This document shows, piece after piece, positions 46,768-54,889 of a DNA stretch of 64,000 nt. Where the stretch lies: the NCBI RefSeq assembly GCF_003863355.1, contig NZ_QQWG01000007.1, forward strand, positions 1 through 64,000, written 5' to 3'. Origin of the DNA: Ancylomarina euxina (GTDB taxonomy: Bacteria > Bacteroidota > Bacteroidia > Bacteroidales > Marinifilaceae). A program made the translations under genes and the position numbers. Every line of letters begins with the position of its first letter. The first letter of the stretch is position 1. The notes below the pieces were generated by a model that ran no database searches, was not told the origin of the DNA, and saw only the letters and a program-made list of their open reading frames with translations.

Positions 46768-48000
46768 TTAATCCTTCATGGCATTTAAGCGCTGCAACAA
46801 AGTTGGATGTGAATAATAGAAAAACACGTAAGCAGGGTGTGGTGTTAAGTTACTCAAGGAGCTCACCGATAATTTCTTCAATCCATCTGCTAAAGCTTTT
46901 GAATTGTAGTTTTCGGTAGCATAGGCATCAGCCTCATATTCATTCTTTCTGGATAGAACATTCATTCCTAAACCTAAGAAAGTCGATATAGGAGAATATA
47001 AAATACCAAAGGCAATCAAACCTAAATGAAAACTATGATTAGTCGTGCCCAAAGCTTCTGACAAACTTGCATTTCCGATTAATAATGAGAAAATATAAAA
47101 CATAACGCCCGTTTGTAAAAGCCCCAAAATGATTGAACTCAGCGTGTGTTTCTTTTTATAGTGACCGATTTCATGAGCCAAGACGGCTACAATTTCCTCA
47201 GTTGATAGTTCTTCTATCAATGTATCGAATAAAACGATTCTTTTGCGCGAACCTAAGCCTGAAAAATAAGCATTTCCCTTCGATGAACGTTTCGAACCAT
47301 CCATCACATAAATATTGTCGAGTTTAAAACCGACTTTTTCAGCAAGACTACTTATAGCTGTATTCAACTCCCCCTCTTCCAAGCGAGTTTGCTTGTTGAA
47401 AAGTGGAACAACTAATGAAGAATAGAACATACTCATAAATACCATAAAGAAAGCAATCAAAGCCCAAGCCATCCACCAGAAATTAGTGGTTGTCATCGTG
47501 TAAATCCAGATGATGAGTGCCAGAATTCCTCCGCCTAAAATGGCTGTTAGTAAACCACCTTTGAGTTTATCAGCTAAGAATGTTTTTAATGTACTTCGGT
47601 TAAAGCCGAATTTTTCTTCGATCACAAAAGTCGAGTAGTATGAAAAGGGGAAACTAATCAGGCTTGAACCCACCATGATGAAAGCAAAAAAGCCTAAAGC
47701 AACTGTTATTGGATTTGACAAATAAAGACGTACAAAATCATCAACCCAAGCGAAACCGCCAGCGACTATCATCAAAATAGTGACAATAAAACTCAGAACT
47801 GAAGAAAAGAGACCTATGCGATGTTTATCCTTCTCATAGGCTTGTGATTTCGCATACTTTTCGTTATCGTATATTCCTTCAAGAGCTTTAGGAATTACGG
47901 CTGTCCAGTTCTTTCTATTTAAAATATCGAGTATCCGTTCCAGTATAAAGTCCAGACTTAATATGACCAAAATGAGTGTAAGAATTAATTCAGTAGACAT
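46768..48000 (-). CDS. M48 family metalloprotease (Ste24/CAAX-prenyl-protease-like)
   Basis: Integral-membrane zinc protease. 410 residues from the ATG at 48000 (MSTELILTLILVI). The zinc motif HEIGHYKKKH lies about two thirds along, and the third ligand region ANEYEADAYA (NEYEADAYATENY) downstream. Several transmembrane helices flank it; the N-terminal half has the DUF-type M48 N-domain with FSYYSTFVIEEKFGFNRSTLKTFLAD. Likely degrades or trims membrane proteins. Bacteria do not prenylate CAAX boxes, so the Ste24 name is structural only. The upstream leader carries 16-nt spaced GATGTG repeats. Confidence 0.94.
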   Translation of the reverse strand: MSTELILTLILVILSLDFILERILDILNRKNWTAVIPKALEGIYDNEKYAKSQAYEKDKHRIGLFSSVLSFIVTILMIVAGGFAWVDDFVRLYLSNPITVALGFFAFIMVGSSLISFPFSYYSTFVIEEKFGFNRSTLKTFLADKLKGGLLTAILGGGILALIIWIYTMTTTNFWWMAWALIAFFMVFMSMFYSSLVVPLFNKQTRLEEGELNTAISSLAEKVGFKLDNIYVMDGSKRSSKGNAYFSGLGSRKRIVLFDTLIEELSTEEIVAVLAHEIGHYKKKHTLSSIILGLLQTGVMFYIFSLLIGNASLSEALGTTNHSFHLGLIAFGILYSPISTFLGLGMNVLSRKNEYEADAYATENYNSKALADGLKKLSVSSLSNLTPHPAYVFFYYSHPTLLQRLNAMKD

Positions 48001-48004
48001 GGAT

Positions 48005-48074
48005 GATGTGATGATATGTTGATGTGTTAATTTAATGATGTGACTTGCATTGAGCGGAGTCAAATTGTGATGTG
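48005..48074. repeat. GATGTG words spaced by multiples of 16 nt
   Basis: GATGTG occurs at 48005, 48021, 48037 and 48069, i.e. 16, 16 and 32 nt apart (CACATC on the minus, coding-side strand). They cover the leader of the M48 gene. Confidence 0.6.
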
Positions 48075-48116
48075 AAATAAAAAGAGAAGTTGTCTTTTAC
48101 ACTTTAACCTTTCAAG

Positions 48117-49178
48117 CTACTCACCTTCACCAAAGAATCGTTTAATTTTCTTTCCGTTATCCCAACGGGAGTTCAAAACTAATGCATAAGCTTCTATTTC
48201 TTTGTATTCACCAGATCTATTTTTCATCTTTTGGTAAAAATAGATGGATTTGCGTATCCAGCCCATTGCGTTTTTCAAGTCCCCTCTCATTTCATGAACG
48301 ACAGCTAAATTATAGGCAGCACGCCCAGCTAACTTCAAATCATTCTCACTGATCAAACTTTTCCAGATATTTATGGCACTATCAAACTCATTCTTATTCA
48401 TAAAATAAAGAGCCGCAGATAAACGTTTGTCACCCGAAACAAAATAATCACGACTAACATCGACCCATCTAGGAGAAATTAAATCGACATAAGTCCTACC
48501 CAGTTCATAGGACGCATCATTCAACATTTGCTCCCTGCTTGGTAATTTTTCAGACACTAATTTATTAAAACTCGCATCTGAAGTTTCCATAAATAAACTA
48601 TCAACTAATAATCTTTCGTCATAAAACTTCTTGTATAAGGGATCGTATATGCGCCATCTGCCATAATAATTCACCTCAGTAAAAGCCCAATAAGCATCTC
48701 CTTCAACAATATCATGTTTATTAAAAGCTTTGATATCTTCTAAAACAACCAATACATCTGATTGACTTGCGATGCAAATACTATCAACGGTTTCCCAACT
48801 TAAAGGCGCAAAATGGCGAGTTGTGTCTGGCATTATTTTTTTAGGAAGACGAATAAAAGGAATAGAATCTTGTGACCAGAATTCAGATAAGTTCTCAACA
48901 AAACCTTGATAACAATTCAATGACATATTCTGAGTATGATCAATTGTATCTTTTATTGACACACTAGTAACAGAATAATAATGCATGACTGAATCGGATG
49001 GGAAATACTGATTCCGATCAACAAAGGCGATACGACTCACATCGGAAGGTAGAACTACCTGAGGTGCTTCCAAAGCCTGAAACTGAACTTGAGATATTGT
49101 TTTGCAAGCAGGTAATGATAGCATGAGTGATAAAACACCTAGACATACAAACCTTAATAAGGATATTGTAAATTTCAT
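48117..49178 (-). CDS. DUF6340-like lipoprotein
   Basis: 353 residues with a lipoprotein signal (lipobox LPAC, Cys about 25). The first half fits DUF6340 (VVLPSDVSRIAFVDRNQYFPSD; SQSDVLVVLEDIKAFNKHD). The second half holds TPR-like helical pairs (AALYFMNKNEFDSAINIWKSL; AGRAAYNLAVVHEMRGDLKNAMGWI). The protein is expected at the outer membrane, periplasmic side, perhaps as a scaffold. 57 nt after the next upstream gene (49235-51328), which is on the same strand. Confidence 0.85.
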   Translation of the reverse strand: MKFTISLLRFVCLGVLSLMLSLPACKTISQVQFQALEAPQVVLPSDVSRIAFVDRNQYFPSDSVMHYYSVTSVSIKDTIDHTQNMSLNCYQGFVENLSEFWSQDSIPFIRLPKKIMPDTTRHFAPLSWETVDSICIASQSDVLVVLEDIKAFNKHDIVEGDAYWAFTEVNYYGRWRIYDPLYKKFYDERLLVDSLFMETSDASFNKLVSEKLPSREQMLNDASYELGRTYVDLISPRWVDVSRDYFVSGDKRLSAALYFMNKNEFDSAINIWKSLISENDLKLAGRAAYNLAVVHEMRGDLKNAMGWIRKSIYFYQKMKNRSGEYKEIEAYALVLNSRWDNGKKIKRFFGEGE

Positions 49179-49234
49179 AAATTAATTATTTAGGACAGTT
49201 GGGGTTAAAATAGCATCAGGAACTAGACATATAA

Positions 49235-51328
49235 TTAGATCCCGAGCCAATACTTTCTCAAAAACCATTCCAAAACCAGCACTATTATAACAAAACATAA
49301 AATCCAGATAAAATTAAGTACAGAACTGAAATTATTTTCAACTGAAATTCGAGACTTCACCTTATTATTGATCAAAAGACTATCAGACAATTGTAACATC
49401 TGATATAATGTAAAATGCATACCACTAGTCAGTTCTGACAAGTCTTTTAATAGAACAGGATTAGCTTTCAATTCCTTCGCTTCCAATTTTTCAGAACTAA
49501 CCACAAAAGCTCCGTTTTGAACGAGTTCCTGATCAAAAGCTTTTGTTTTTACTTCAAACTGGTAATTACCCGAAGGCAGATTATTCAATTCTAACTTATA
49601 AACGTTTCCTAGTCTTTCGAACTGATAAGCAAATTCCTCCCCTTTTTCATTCTTCAATAAAAACTTAATGTCAGCAATATTCGTTGCTTGGTAGCTTTTA
49701 TTATAAAGCTGGGCTTCTATTTGAATTTCATCCGTTTCCTTATATACTTTATCGTACTGAATATTTAACTGATTCTTTTTCACTCTCAGAGCAAGATATT
49801 GAACCATCTGATTAATTAAACCATTAAAACACTCGTGAGAGTTGTTCTTTTTATAATCATTCAATTTCCATCGCCAAATTCCCTCTCCCAATATATAGCA
49901 CTGTTTTTGTTCATCGTTTTGAGAAAATACGAATAAAGGAATATCAGTTGAAATTCCTTTTATTAGTTGATTTCCCATGACATTTATTTCCTGGCTGAAC
50001 TGATATTTTGCCATTGGTGATAGTAGTGGTGGGAAATTTTGTATGGTTTCTTTATTATCCTGACTTATTTCAAAGAGTGAAAAATTTGAATCAAATTCGA
50101 TTCTGGAATTTTGAAAAACTTCATTTTCTCGAACAACATTCAGCCCTAAATCTAAACGGTTTAAACGATTGATTTCTGTTCCTCCACCCAGAATCATCAT
50201 GAATGGTAAGTTCGAAAGCTTAAGCTGATCAAAAAAACGAGTTGCATTATTTTTCAGTGATGGCAACTGATATAGGATCATCAGATTAAAATCCGAAAAA
50301 TCAATTTGCTGTTTCGAAACGTCAATCAAGCTGATAGAAAAGTTAGCCTTTTCGTGTAAAGCCGACTGCAGTGCTGCAATATCTGGATGATAAGAATCGT
50401 AACATATCGCTATTTTGCGTTGACTATCTAAAACATCAATAATCAGTTTTCGTGTATTGTTCTTAAGATTTGCCTCTCCTTTTAAAGGCTGAATATACAG
50501 TTCGTAAGTCTGCAAACCCGTTCGACTTGGTGAGATAAAAAAGTCTTTTTCCACAAAGAAATCATCAGCCGAAATTCTTAGCGTATCTCGATACAGAATT
50601 TCAGAACCTGAGCGAACTAGAATTTTAATCTTTTCTCCTGAACAAAAATCAGTTTTTAAAGCAAGACGAACTGGAGTATTCGATTTTAGGAAGGCCAACT
50701 TATTACTTCTTAATGAGAGTATAGATATATCTTTTTGATCCGCCTCATCGCCCAAAGCAATTGTATGCACTGGGCATTTAACTTCTTGTACCGAGAAACG
50801 AGGATCATTCCCCTTATTATATAAGCCATCACCAGCCAAAACGACTTGCGTTTGATTATTGGCTTGAATATTGTTTTTGAGATATGAAAATAAGGACGCG
50901 TAATCACTTGATTGATCTGCAAAATCAAAATCCTCAACAAGTTTAACATCCTGCCCGAAGCTTAGTTTTTGAATCTCATATTTACTCTCGAGTTTCTTTA
51001 ACACAGCATCTACTTCTTGAGAATACTTATTTTTATAATAGCTAGAATCCTGACTCGACAATAATGATTGAGAATTATCCTGAGCCCAAATCAATAAGGG
51101 TTTCTGAATGCGTTCCTGACTATATTTAACACGTGGGTTTAATAAAAAAAATAAAAGGGCAATATAAACCAAGGCACGCAAACTGGCCAAAATCAATATT
51201 CTGATAGAAGACAAATCGTTCTTTAAAGCGTTTTTATAATAATACTGGGCATACACCAATGCGACTGCCAACAAAACGATAGGCAATAACCACCACAAGG
51301 AATGCTCAGTTAGAATGGAGATGTTCAA
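49235..51328 (-). CDS. Large BatA/VWA-like membrane protein
   Basis: 697 residues. Two N-terminal membrane helices (about 10-28 and 44-64, LILASLRALVYIALLFFLLNP) and one at the C-terminus (about 672-690). Between them is a periplasmic part resembling BatA/DUF4159-type proteins: LLIWAQDNSQSLL and QVVLAGDGLYNKGNDP recall the VWA/alpha-beta fold, and a later MILYQLPSL/MMILGGGTEIN resembles a class-I amidotransferase-like domain, but catalytic residues are not evident. TTG is used as start codon. Upstream and coupled with the DUF6340 gene. Function unknown. Confidence 0.82.
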   Translation of the reverse strand: MNISILTEHSLWWLLPIVLLAVALVYAQYYYKNALKNDLSSIRILILASLRALVYIALLFFLLNPRVKYSQERIQKPLLIWAQDNSQSLLSSQDSSYYKNKYSQEVDAVLKKLESKYEIQKLSFGQDVKLVEDFDFADQSSDYASLFSYLKNNIQANNQTQVVLAGDGLYNKGNDPRFSVQEVKCPVHTIALGDEADQKDISILSLRSNKLAFLKSNTPVRLALKTDFCSGEKIKILVRSGSEILYRDTLRISADDFFVEKDFFISPSRTGLQTYELYIQPLKGEANLKNNTRKLIIDVLDSQRKIAICYDSYHPDIAALQSALHEKANFSISLIDVSKQQIDFSDFNLMILYQLPSLKNNATRFFDQLKLSNLPFMMILGGGTEINRLNRLDLGLNVVRENEVFQNSRIEFDSNFSLFEISQDNKETIQNFPPLLSPMAKYQFSQEINVMGNQLIKGISTDIPLFVFSQNDEQKQCYILGEGIWRWKLNDYKKNNSHECFNGLINQMVQYLALRVKKNQLNIQYDKVYKETDEIQIEAQLYNKSYQATNIADIKFLLKNEKGEEFAYQFERLGNVYKLELNNLPSGNYQFEVKTKAFDQELVQNGAFVVSSEKLEAKELKANPVLLKDLSELTSGMHFTLYQMLQLSDSLLINNKVKSRISVENNFSSVLNFIWILCFVIIVLVLEWFLRKYWLGI

Positions 51329-51507
51329 AAGAATATTTTTTAAGTTTCAACAAATTTAATAAACTCTGCGATCTATTGGATTATTATAAGATCTAAAAAG
51401 GCAATTTCCTCATCATAATTCATTAGAACATTTAAATAGACAGAAAAAGGCTTAACTATTTTCAAAAAAGCAAGTCCCTGTCTCAAGCTTCCCCACATAA
51501 TTTGGCG

Positions 51508-51515
51508 TATCTTTG
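51508..51515 (+). promoter_or_regulatory. -7 element of the RhlE-type helicase gene
   Basis: TATCTTTG, a perfect TAnnTTTG, 43 nt before the ATG. No convincing -33 box. Confidence 0.5.
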
Positions 51516-51557
51516 CAGATTCAAATTGATGCTCAAGTATAATTTAAAATCAAAATA

Positions 51558-52697
51558 ATGTCATTTACATCTTTAGGTTTATCTCCTTTCATATTAAAAG
51601 CTTTGGCTATTGAGAATTACTCACAGCCCTACCCCATTCAAAAGGAAGCTATTCCTGCTATTCTGAGCAATAAGGATGTTTTAGGTATTGCAAAAACAGG
51701 ATCGGGTAAAACAGCGAGTTACGTCCTACCTATCCTAAACAACTTGAGCAATAAACCGCTTAAAAACAGACATGTTAAAGTTCTCGTTCTAGTTCCTACA
51801 CGTGAGCTTGCCGTTCAGGTCCAAGAAGTATTTAGCACATTTACGATGGCTTTACCTGAAAGAGTAAAAACACTAGCTATTTTTGGTGGAGTTTCTATCA
51901 ACACACAAATGATCGCTCTACAGGGGGTTAGCATTCTAGTTGCCACACCTGGTCGATTAATCGAATTGGAAGAATCGAACGCTGTTCATCTTTCTGATAT
52001 TGATACTTTGGTTCTTGATGAAGCAGACAAGATGCTTAACATGGGCTTTAAGGACGAGATGGATCGTATTTTCGCTCTTCTACCAAAAAAGCGTCAGAAT
52101 CTATTGTTCTCAGCGACTTTAAGCCAAGATGTTGATAATATCAAGCAAGTCTTGTTACGTCATCCTGAAGTGATCCAAATTGAATCAAAGGAAGAAGATC
52201 TAGAACTGATTAACCAGGTGGCCTATTTAGTTACTGATGATAAAAAAGGGCCACTATTGCGCTATTTGATCAAAAAAAATAATCTAAAACAAGTCTTGGT
52301 TTTTGCATCCTCTGCCTTTAGAGCCGATGCGCTTGCCAATAAACTTTGCCGAAATAATGTACATGCGGTTGCCATTCACAGTAGAAAAAGTCAAAATTCC
52401 CGTACGGAGAGTTTAAGACGATTCAAAGCAGGAAATATTCGTGTATTGGTTACAACCGACCTTTTGGCTCGTGGTATCGATATTGAATTCCTTCCTTATG
52501 TGGTCAACTACGAATTACCACGATCGCCCAAAGATTACGTGCACCGTATTGGTAGAACCGGTCGTGCAGAATCACCAGGTGAAGCCATTTCTTTTATCTC
52601 TCCTGATGAAGAGCATCACTTTAAGGTGATTCAGAATAAAATGAAAAAAGAAGTGACCATGATTGATAGTTCTGAATTTGATATGCATGGCTATTAA
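51558..52697 (+). CDS. DEAD-box RNA helicase, RhlE type
   Basis: 379 residues: only the two RecA domains, without an RNA-binding tail. Q motif in PYPIQKEAIP; motif I AKTGSGKTASY; PTRELAVQV; TPGRLIELEE; LDEADKMLNMGF; FSATLS; TTDLLARGIDIE; HRIGRTGRAE. RhlE-type enzymes act in ribosome maturation and RNA turnover. Distinct from the longer DEAD-box protein at 299-2170, with which it shares only the core. Monocistronic, promoter and terminator present. Confidence 0.95.
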   Translation: MSFTSLGLSPFILKALAIENYSQPYPIQKEAIPAILSNKDVLGIAKTGSGKTASYVLPILNNLSNKPLKNRHVKVLVLVPTRELAVQVQEVFSTFTMALPERVKTLAIFGGVSINTQMIALQGVSILVATPGRLIELEESNAVHLSDIDTLVLDEADKMLNMGFKDEMDRIFALLPKKRQNLLFSATLSQDVDNIKQVLLRHPEVIQIESKEEDLELINQVAYLVTDDKKGPLLRYLIKKNNLKQVLVFASSAFRADALANKLCRNNVHAVAIHSRKSQNSRTESLRRFKAGNIRVLVTTDLLARGIDIEFLPYVVNYELPRSPKDYVHRIGRTGRAESPGEAISFISPDEEHHFKVIQNKMKKEVTMIDSSEFDMHGY

Positions 52698-52715
52698 TTC
52701 GTGAAAGACATCTAT

Positions 52716-52752
52716 AAAAATGCCCAATTCAATTTTGAACTGGGCATTTTTG
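52716..52752 (+). terminator. Terminator of the RhlE-type gene
   Basis: AAAAATGCCCA/TGGGCATTTTT with inner TTC/GAA pairing, loop AATTTT, T-run. Confidence 0.82.
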
Positions 52753-52852
52753 TATCTCATTCATTTCTACCCTATTGCTGCCCCACGATGAGCTTCGCAG
52801 ATCTCCACTTCGTTTCGGTACTATCATGTGGTTTATATTTTTAATAAGTGAA

Positions 52853-52867
52853 CGCGATATAATCGCG
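52853..52867. repeat. REP-like hairpin CGCGAT-ATA-ATCGCG
   Basis: Six-bp perfect stem followed by CACCAGCGAGAG, in the gap between the RhlE gene and the DUF5715 gene. The GC-rich core contrasts with the A/T-rich surroundings. No T-run. Confidence 0.45.
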
Positions 52868-52938
52868 CACCAGCGAGAGTATCATTCTTACTTACAATTC
52901 TATTTTTGAAATATGCATTTCATTTCCTTCTGCCTAAA

Positions 52939-53646
52939 TTACCTTACAGTTACATGAATGCATTTTGTTTGTCTTTCAAGAAGAACGTAACATTTACCCT
53001 CATCCTGAAGTTTAATTAATTCACGCAGTAATATATTTCGAAGGCGGTAGGTATAAACTGGTGTACTATTACCTCTCTCAAAATAACGTGTTTGGACAAT
53101 ATCAAAGGTTCGTCCATAATAATGCGATGAACTATTTGGCGTAGCGTTTACATTGCTTTTGCGTAGCGATTTTTGATCTTCAAGAGTCCGTAATATGGAT
53201 GAAATTGAAAACCGGTATTTTTTAAGACCTAATTCTTCTAGTTGATTGCAAAACCTTTCCCCAAGTAAATTTAAAAATTCTTCTGCCGATTCTTGTAAGT
53301 AAGGCAGTGAATTGCTTAAACGGGGTATTTCATAGTATTCGTTATCGGTAATCTCAACAAGTTCATGACGGTCACAAAACGCTTCAGCACTTTCTTTATC
53401 ATCCTTTCTTGAATCCAAAGGCTCTTTTAAGCCCTTTGTTCGGGCGACCTCAAGATGATAATCATTATTATAGCGGCGCAATGCTCCCTTTTCAGCTTTT
53501 GTAAGTACAGAAACAGAGAACTTGTTTATGTTTTTGCCTTTGGGTGTAGGGTTTAGAACTCTAATTATTAAAAATACACTAACTGCAAATAATACAGCTG
53601 CCATTAGAATTTTACGAATACTATACCTTTTTTTTCTTTTATCCAT
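52939..53646 (-). CDS. DUF5715 family protein (peptidase M15-like)
   Basis: 235 residues with one N-terminal membrane anchor (about 11-30). The C-terminal domain (about 125-235) has SSILRTLEDQKSLRKSNVNA, SSHYYGRTFDIVQTRYF and LQDEGKCYVLLERQTKCIHV. The Ser-His...Asp and the final His are like the zinc ligands of D-Ala-D-Ala peptidases (M15), so a periplasmic peptidoglycan hydrolase is plausible. The name DUF5715 is a family assignment from memory. It closes the housekeeping part before the accessory stretch. Confidence 0.82.
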   Translation of the reverse strand: MDKRKKRYSIRKILMAAVLFAVSVFLIIRVLNPTPKGKNINKFSVSVLTKAEKGALRRYNNDYHLEVARTKGLKEPLDSRKDDKESAEAFCDRHELVEITDNEYYEIPRLSNSLPYLQESAEEFLNLLGERFCNQLEELGLKKYRFSISSILRTLEDQKSLRKSNVNATPNSSSHYYGRTFDIVQTRYFERGNSTPVYTYRLRNILLRELIKLQDEGKCYVLLERQTKCIHVTVR

Positions 53647-53788
53647 GTCAAAATTTTACTCGCACAAAGGTAAAAAAAAGGCGTTCTCAACAAATTGGGA
53701 AGTAAGAAATCTTATTTATCCCCATCTAGATTTTTAAATTTCGACTACCCCTATATACCCTAATATGGGATTAACAAGCACTAGTCAT

Positions 53789-53811
53789 AAGCCCCTTTAG
53801 GGGTTTGGGGT
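53789..53811 (+). repeat. CCCCTnnAGGGG repeat, copy 1
   Basis: AAGCCCCTTTAGGGGTTTGG then GGT: a small hairpin CCCCT-TT-AGGGG with a TTTGGGGT tail pointing right, toward the DUF559 gene. Confidence 0.7.
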
Positions 53812-53842
53812 GATTATTGGAAATAGGTTGGGATAATAAAGG

Positions 53843-54241
53843 CTATTCCAACTCCATCTTACGTTTAACACAAGCTTGTTTTATATCACGAATAACTTGA
53901 TCTATATCAGCTTCAAGCTCATCATTATTAAAACGAATAACTTCAATTCCCCAATGATTAATTTCTGCCTCACGTCCAATATCATATTCCCTTTGATCAG
54001 CATTTAAATGGATACCACCATCAATTTCAATAACTAATTTTAACGAATGACAGTAAAAATCTGCAATGAAAATATCAATTGGATGCTGAGCTCTAAATCG
54101 TAAACCTAGCATCTGCTTATTTCTTATTAACTCCTAAAGCTTTAATTCTGAAAGAGTCATGCTATTACGTAAACATTTTGCTTTTTCAAAAATATGTGGC
54201 TTCGCATTATAAAACATCGATACCTGATCACTTAAACTCAT
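53843..54241 (-). pseudogene. DUF559 (Vsr-like) endonuclease gene with one in-frame amber codon
   Basis: From the ATG at 54241 the frame reads MSLSDQVSMFYNAKPHIFEK, then CLRNSMTLSELKL, a TAG stop at 54136-54134, and continues ELIRNKQMLGLRFRAQHPID to a normal end at 53843. The family has Trp at the stop position (LKLWELIRNKQ), so TGG became TAG. The PD-(D/E)xK nuclease core is intact downstream: IADFYCHSLKLVIEIDGGIH, then GIEVIRFNNDEL. Without the stop it would be 132 residues, the normal DUF559 length. The 89-residue downstream frame alone could start at an internal ATG but lacks the first helices. Inverted G/C-rich repeats flank it. Sequencing error or stop readthrough remains possible. Confidence 0.88.
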
Positions 54242-54268
54242 ACCTCCATATTTAAAATTTATGTTTAT

Positions 54269-54291
54269 ACCCCTAAGTCCCCTAAAGGGGA
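54269..54291 (-). repeat. CCCCTnnAGGGG repeat, copy 2 (inverted)
   Basis: ACCCCTAAGTCCCCTAAAGG then GGA. Reverse orientation to copy 1, so both tails (GGGGT / ACCCC) face the DUF559 gene. 23 nt before copy 3, with which it forms an inverted pair (REPIN-like). Confidence 0.7.
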
Positions 54292-54314
54292 TCTGAAAAA
54301 AAGCTAAGCCATTT

Positions 54315-54337
54315 AAGCCCCTTCAGGGGTTTGGGGT
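54315..54337 (+). repeat. CCCCTnnAGGGG repeat, copy 3
   Basis: AAGCCCCTTCAGGGGTTTGG then GGT, nearly identical to copy 1 (one base differs). Ends seven bases before the stop of the next gene. Confidence 0.7.
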
Positions 54338-54344
54338 AACAATA

Positions 54345-54731
54345 TCAGAAGGAATAACGAGATCCGCACAACACAATCCATACTCTATCCGTCTGATACA
54401 TCAATCCACAATTAACAAGCTTCATCAATTCCTTTACAAAATTATTCATATCTCTTGATAAATAATACCGAATTAGCCGAACAGTGCTCTTATTCCTTAT
54501 TTCTGAATAATCTTTTTTTATTTTTAACGTAGTGAGACTTATTGAAAGTGTTACCACAATATCTGACTTAAACTGAACAGGAATATTATTCTCTAAATCC
54601 CTCAAGATGCTCTTTTGGACACACTCTAAATCTTGTTGGGCAATTTTTTGTCTTAGTTGCCAAGAGTTGTCACATTTTTGTTTTTCAGTTAGCTCTACAG
54701 GTTTTGTCTTTATAATTATATTCTTGTCCAT
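54345..54731 (-). CDS. Hypothetical protein, weak RusA-like pattern
   Basis: 128 residues from the ATG at 54731 (MDKNIIIKTK). N-terminal 50 residues are charged and helical. IPVQFKSDIVVTLSIS, then RLIRYYLSRDMNNFVKELMKLVNCGLMYQTDRVW recalls the RusA resolvase layout (beta strand, then a D-x-(D/N)-N-x-x-K motif, then a second acidic position), but the key first Asp pair is not conserved and the C-terminal Lys is missing. The assignment is therefore tentative; it could equally be an unrelated small protein. It lies between repeat copy 3 and the large ATPase gene, divergent to the latter. Confidence 0.55.
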   Translation of the reverse strand: MDKNIIIKTKPVELTEKQKCDNSWQLRQKIAQQDLECVQKSILRDLENNIPVQFKSDIVVTLSISLTTLKIKKDYSEIRNKSTVRLIRYYLSRDMNNFVKELMKLVNCGLMYQTDRVWIVLCGSRYSF

Positions 54732-54854
54732 ATTGTAATATTTTAACTTCACTTGCTTAACACCTTTTAAATATTATTAACCTTAAGAAGGCTACATGCA
54801 TATATTTATAATTTAACAAATCAATATACATCATAATAATTTAATTACTATTGT

Positions 54855-54862
54855 TAACTTTG
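54855..54862 (+). promoter_or_regulatory. -7 element of the large ATPase gene
   Basis: TAACTTTG matches TAnnTTTG, 28 nt before the ATG. No clear -33 box. Confidence 0.45.
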
Positions 54863-54889
54863 GTTTAAATCCAAACAAAACAATAAATT

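Noticed and set aside
46449-46919. 156-residue open frame on the plus strand
   Set aside because: Opposite the N-terminus of CinA and the C-terminus of the M48 protease; no family character.
53789-54337. Three similar short repeats as a CRISPR array
   Set aside because: Copies are in different orientations, unevenly spaced and enclose a gene; no cas genes.
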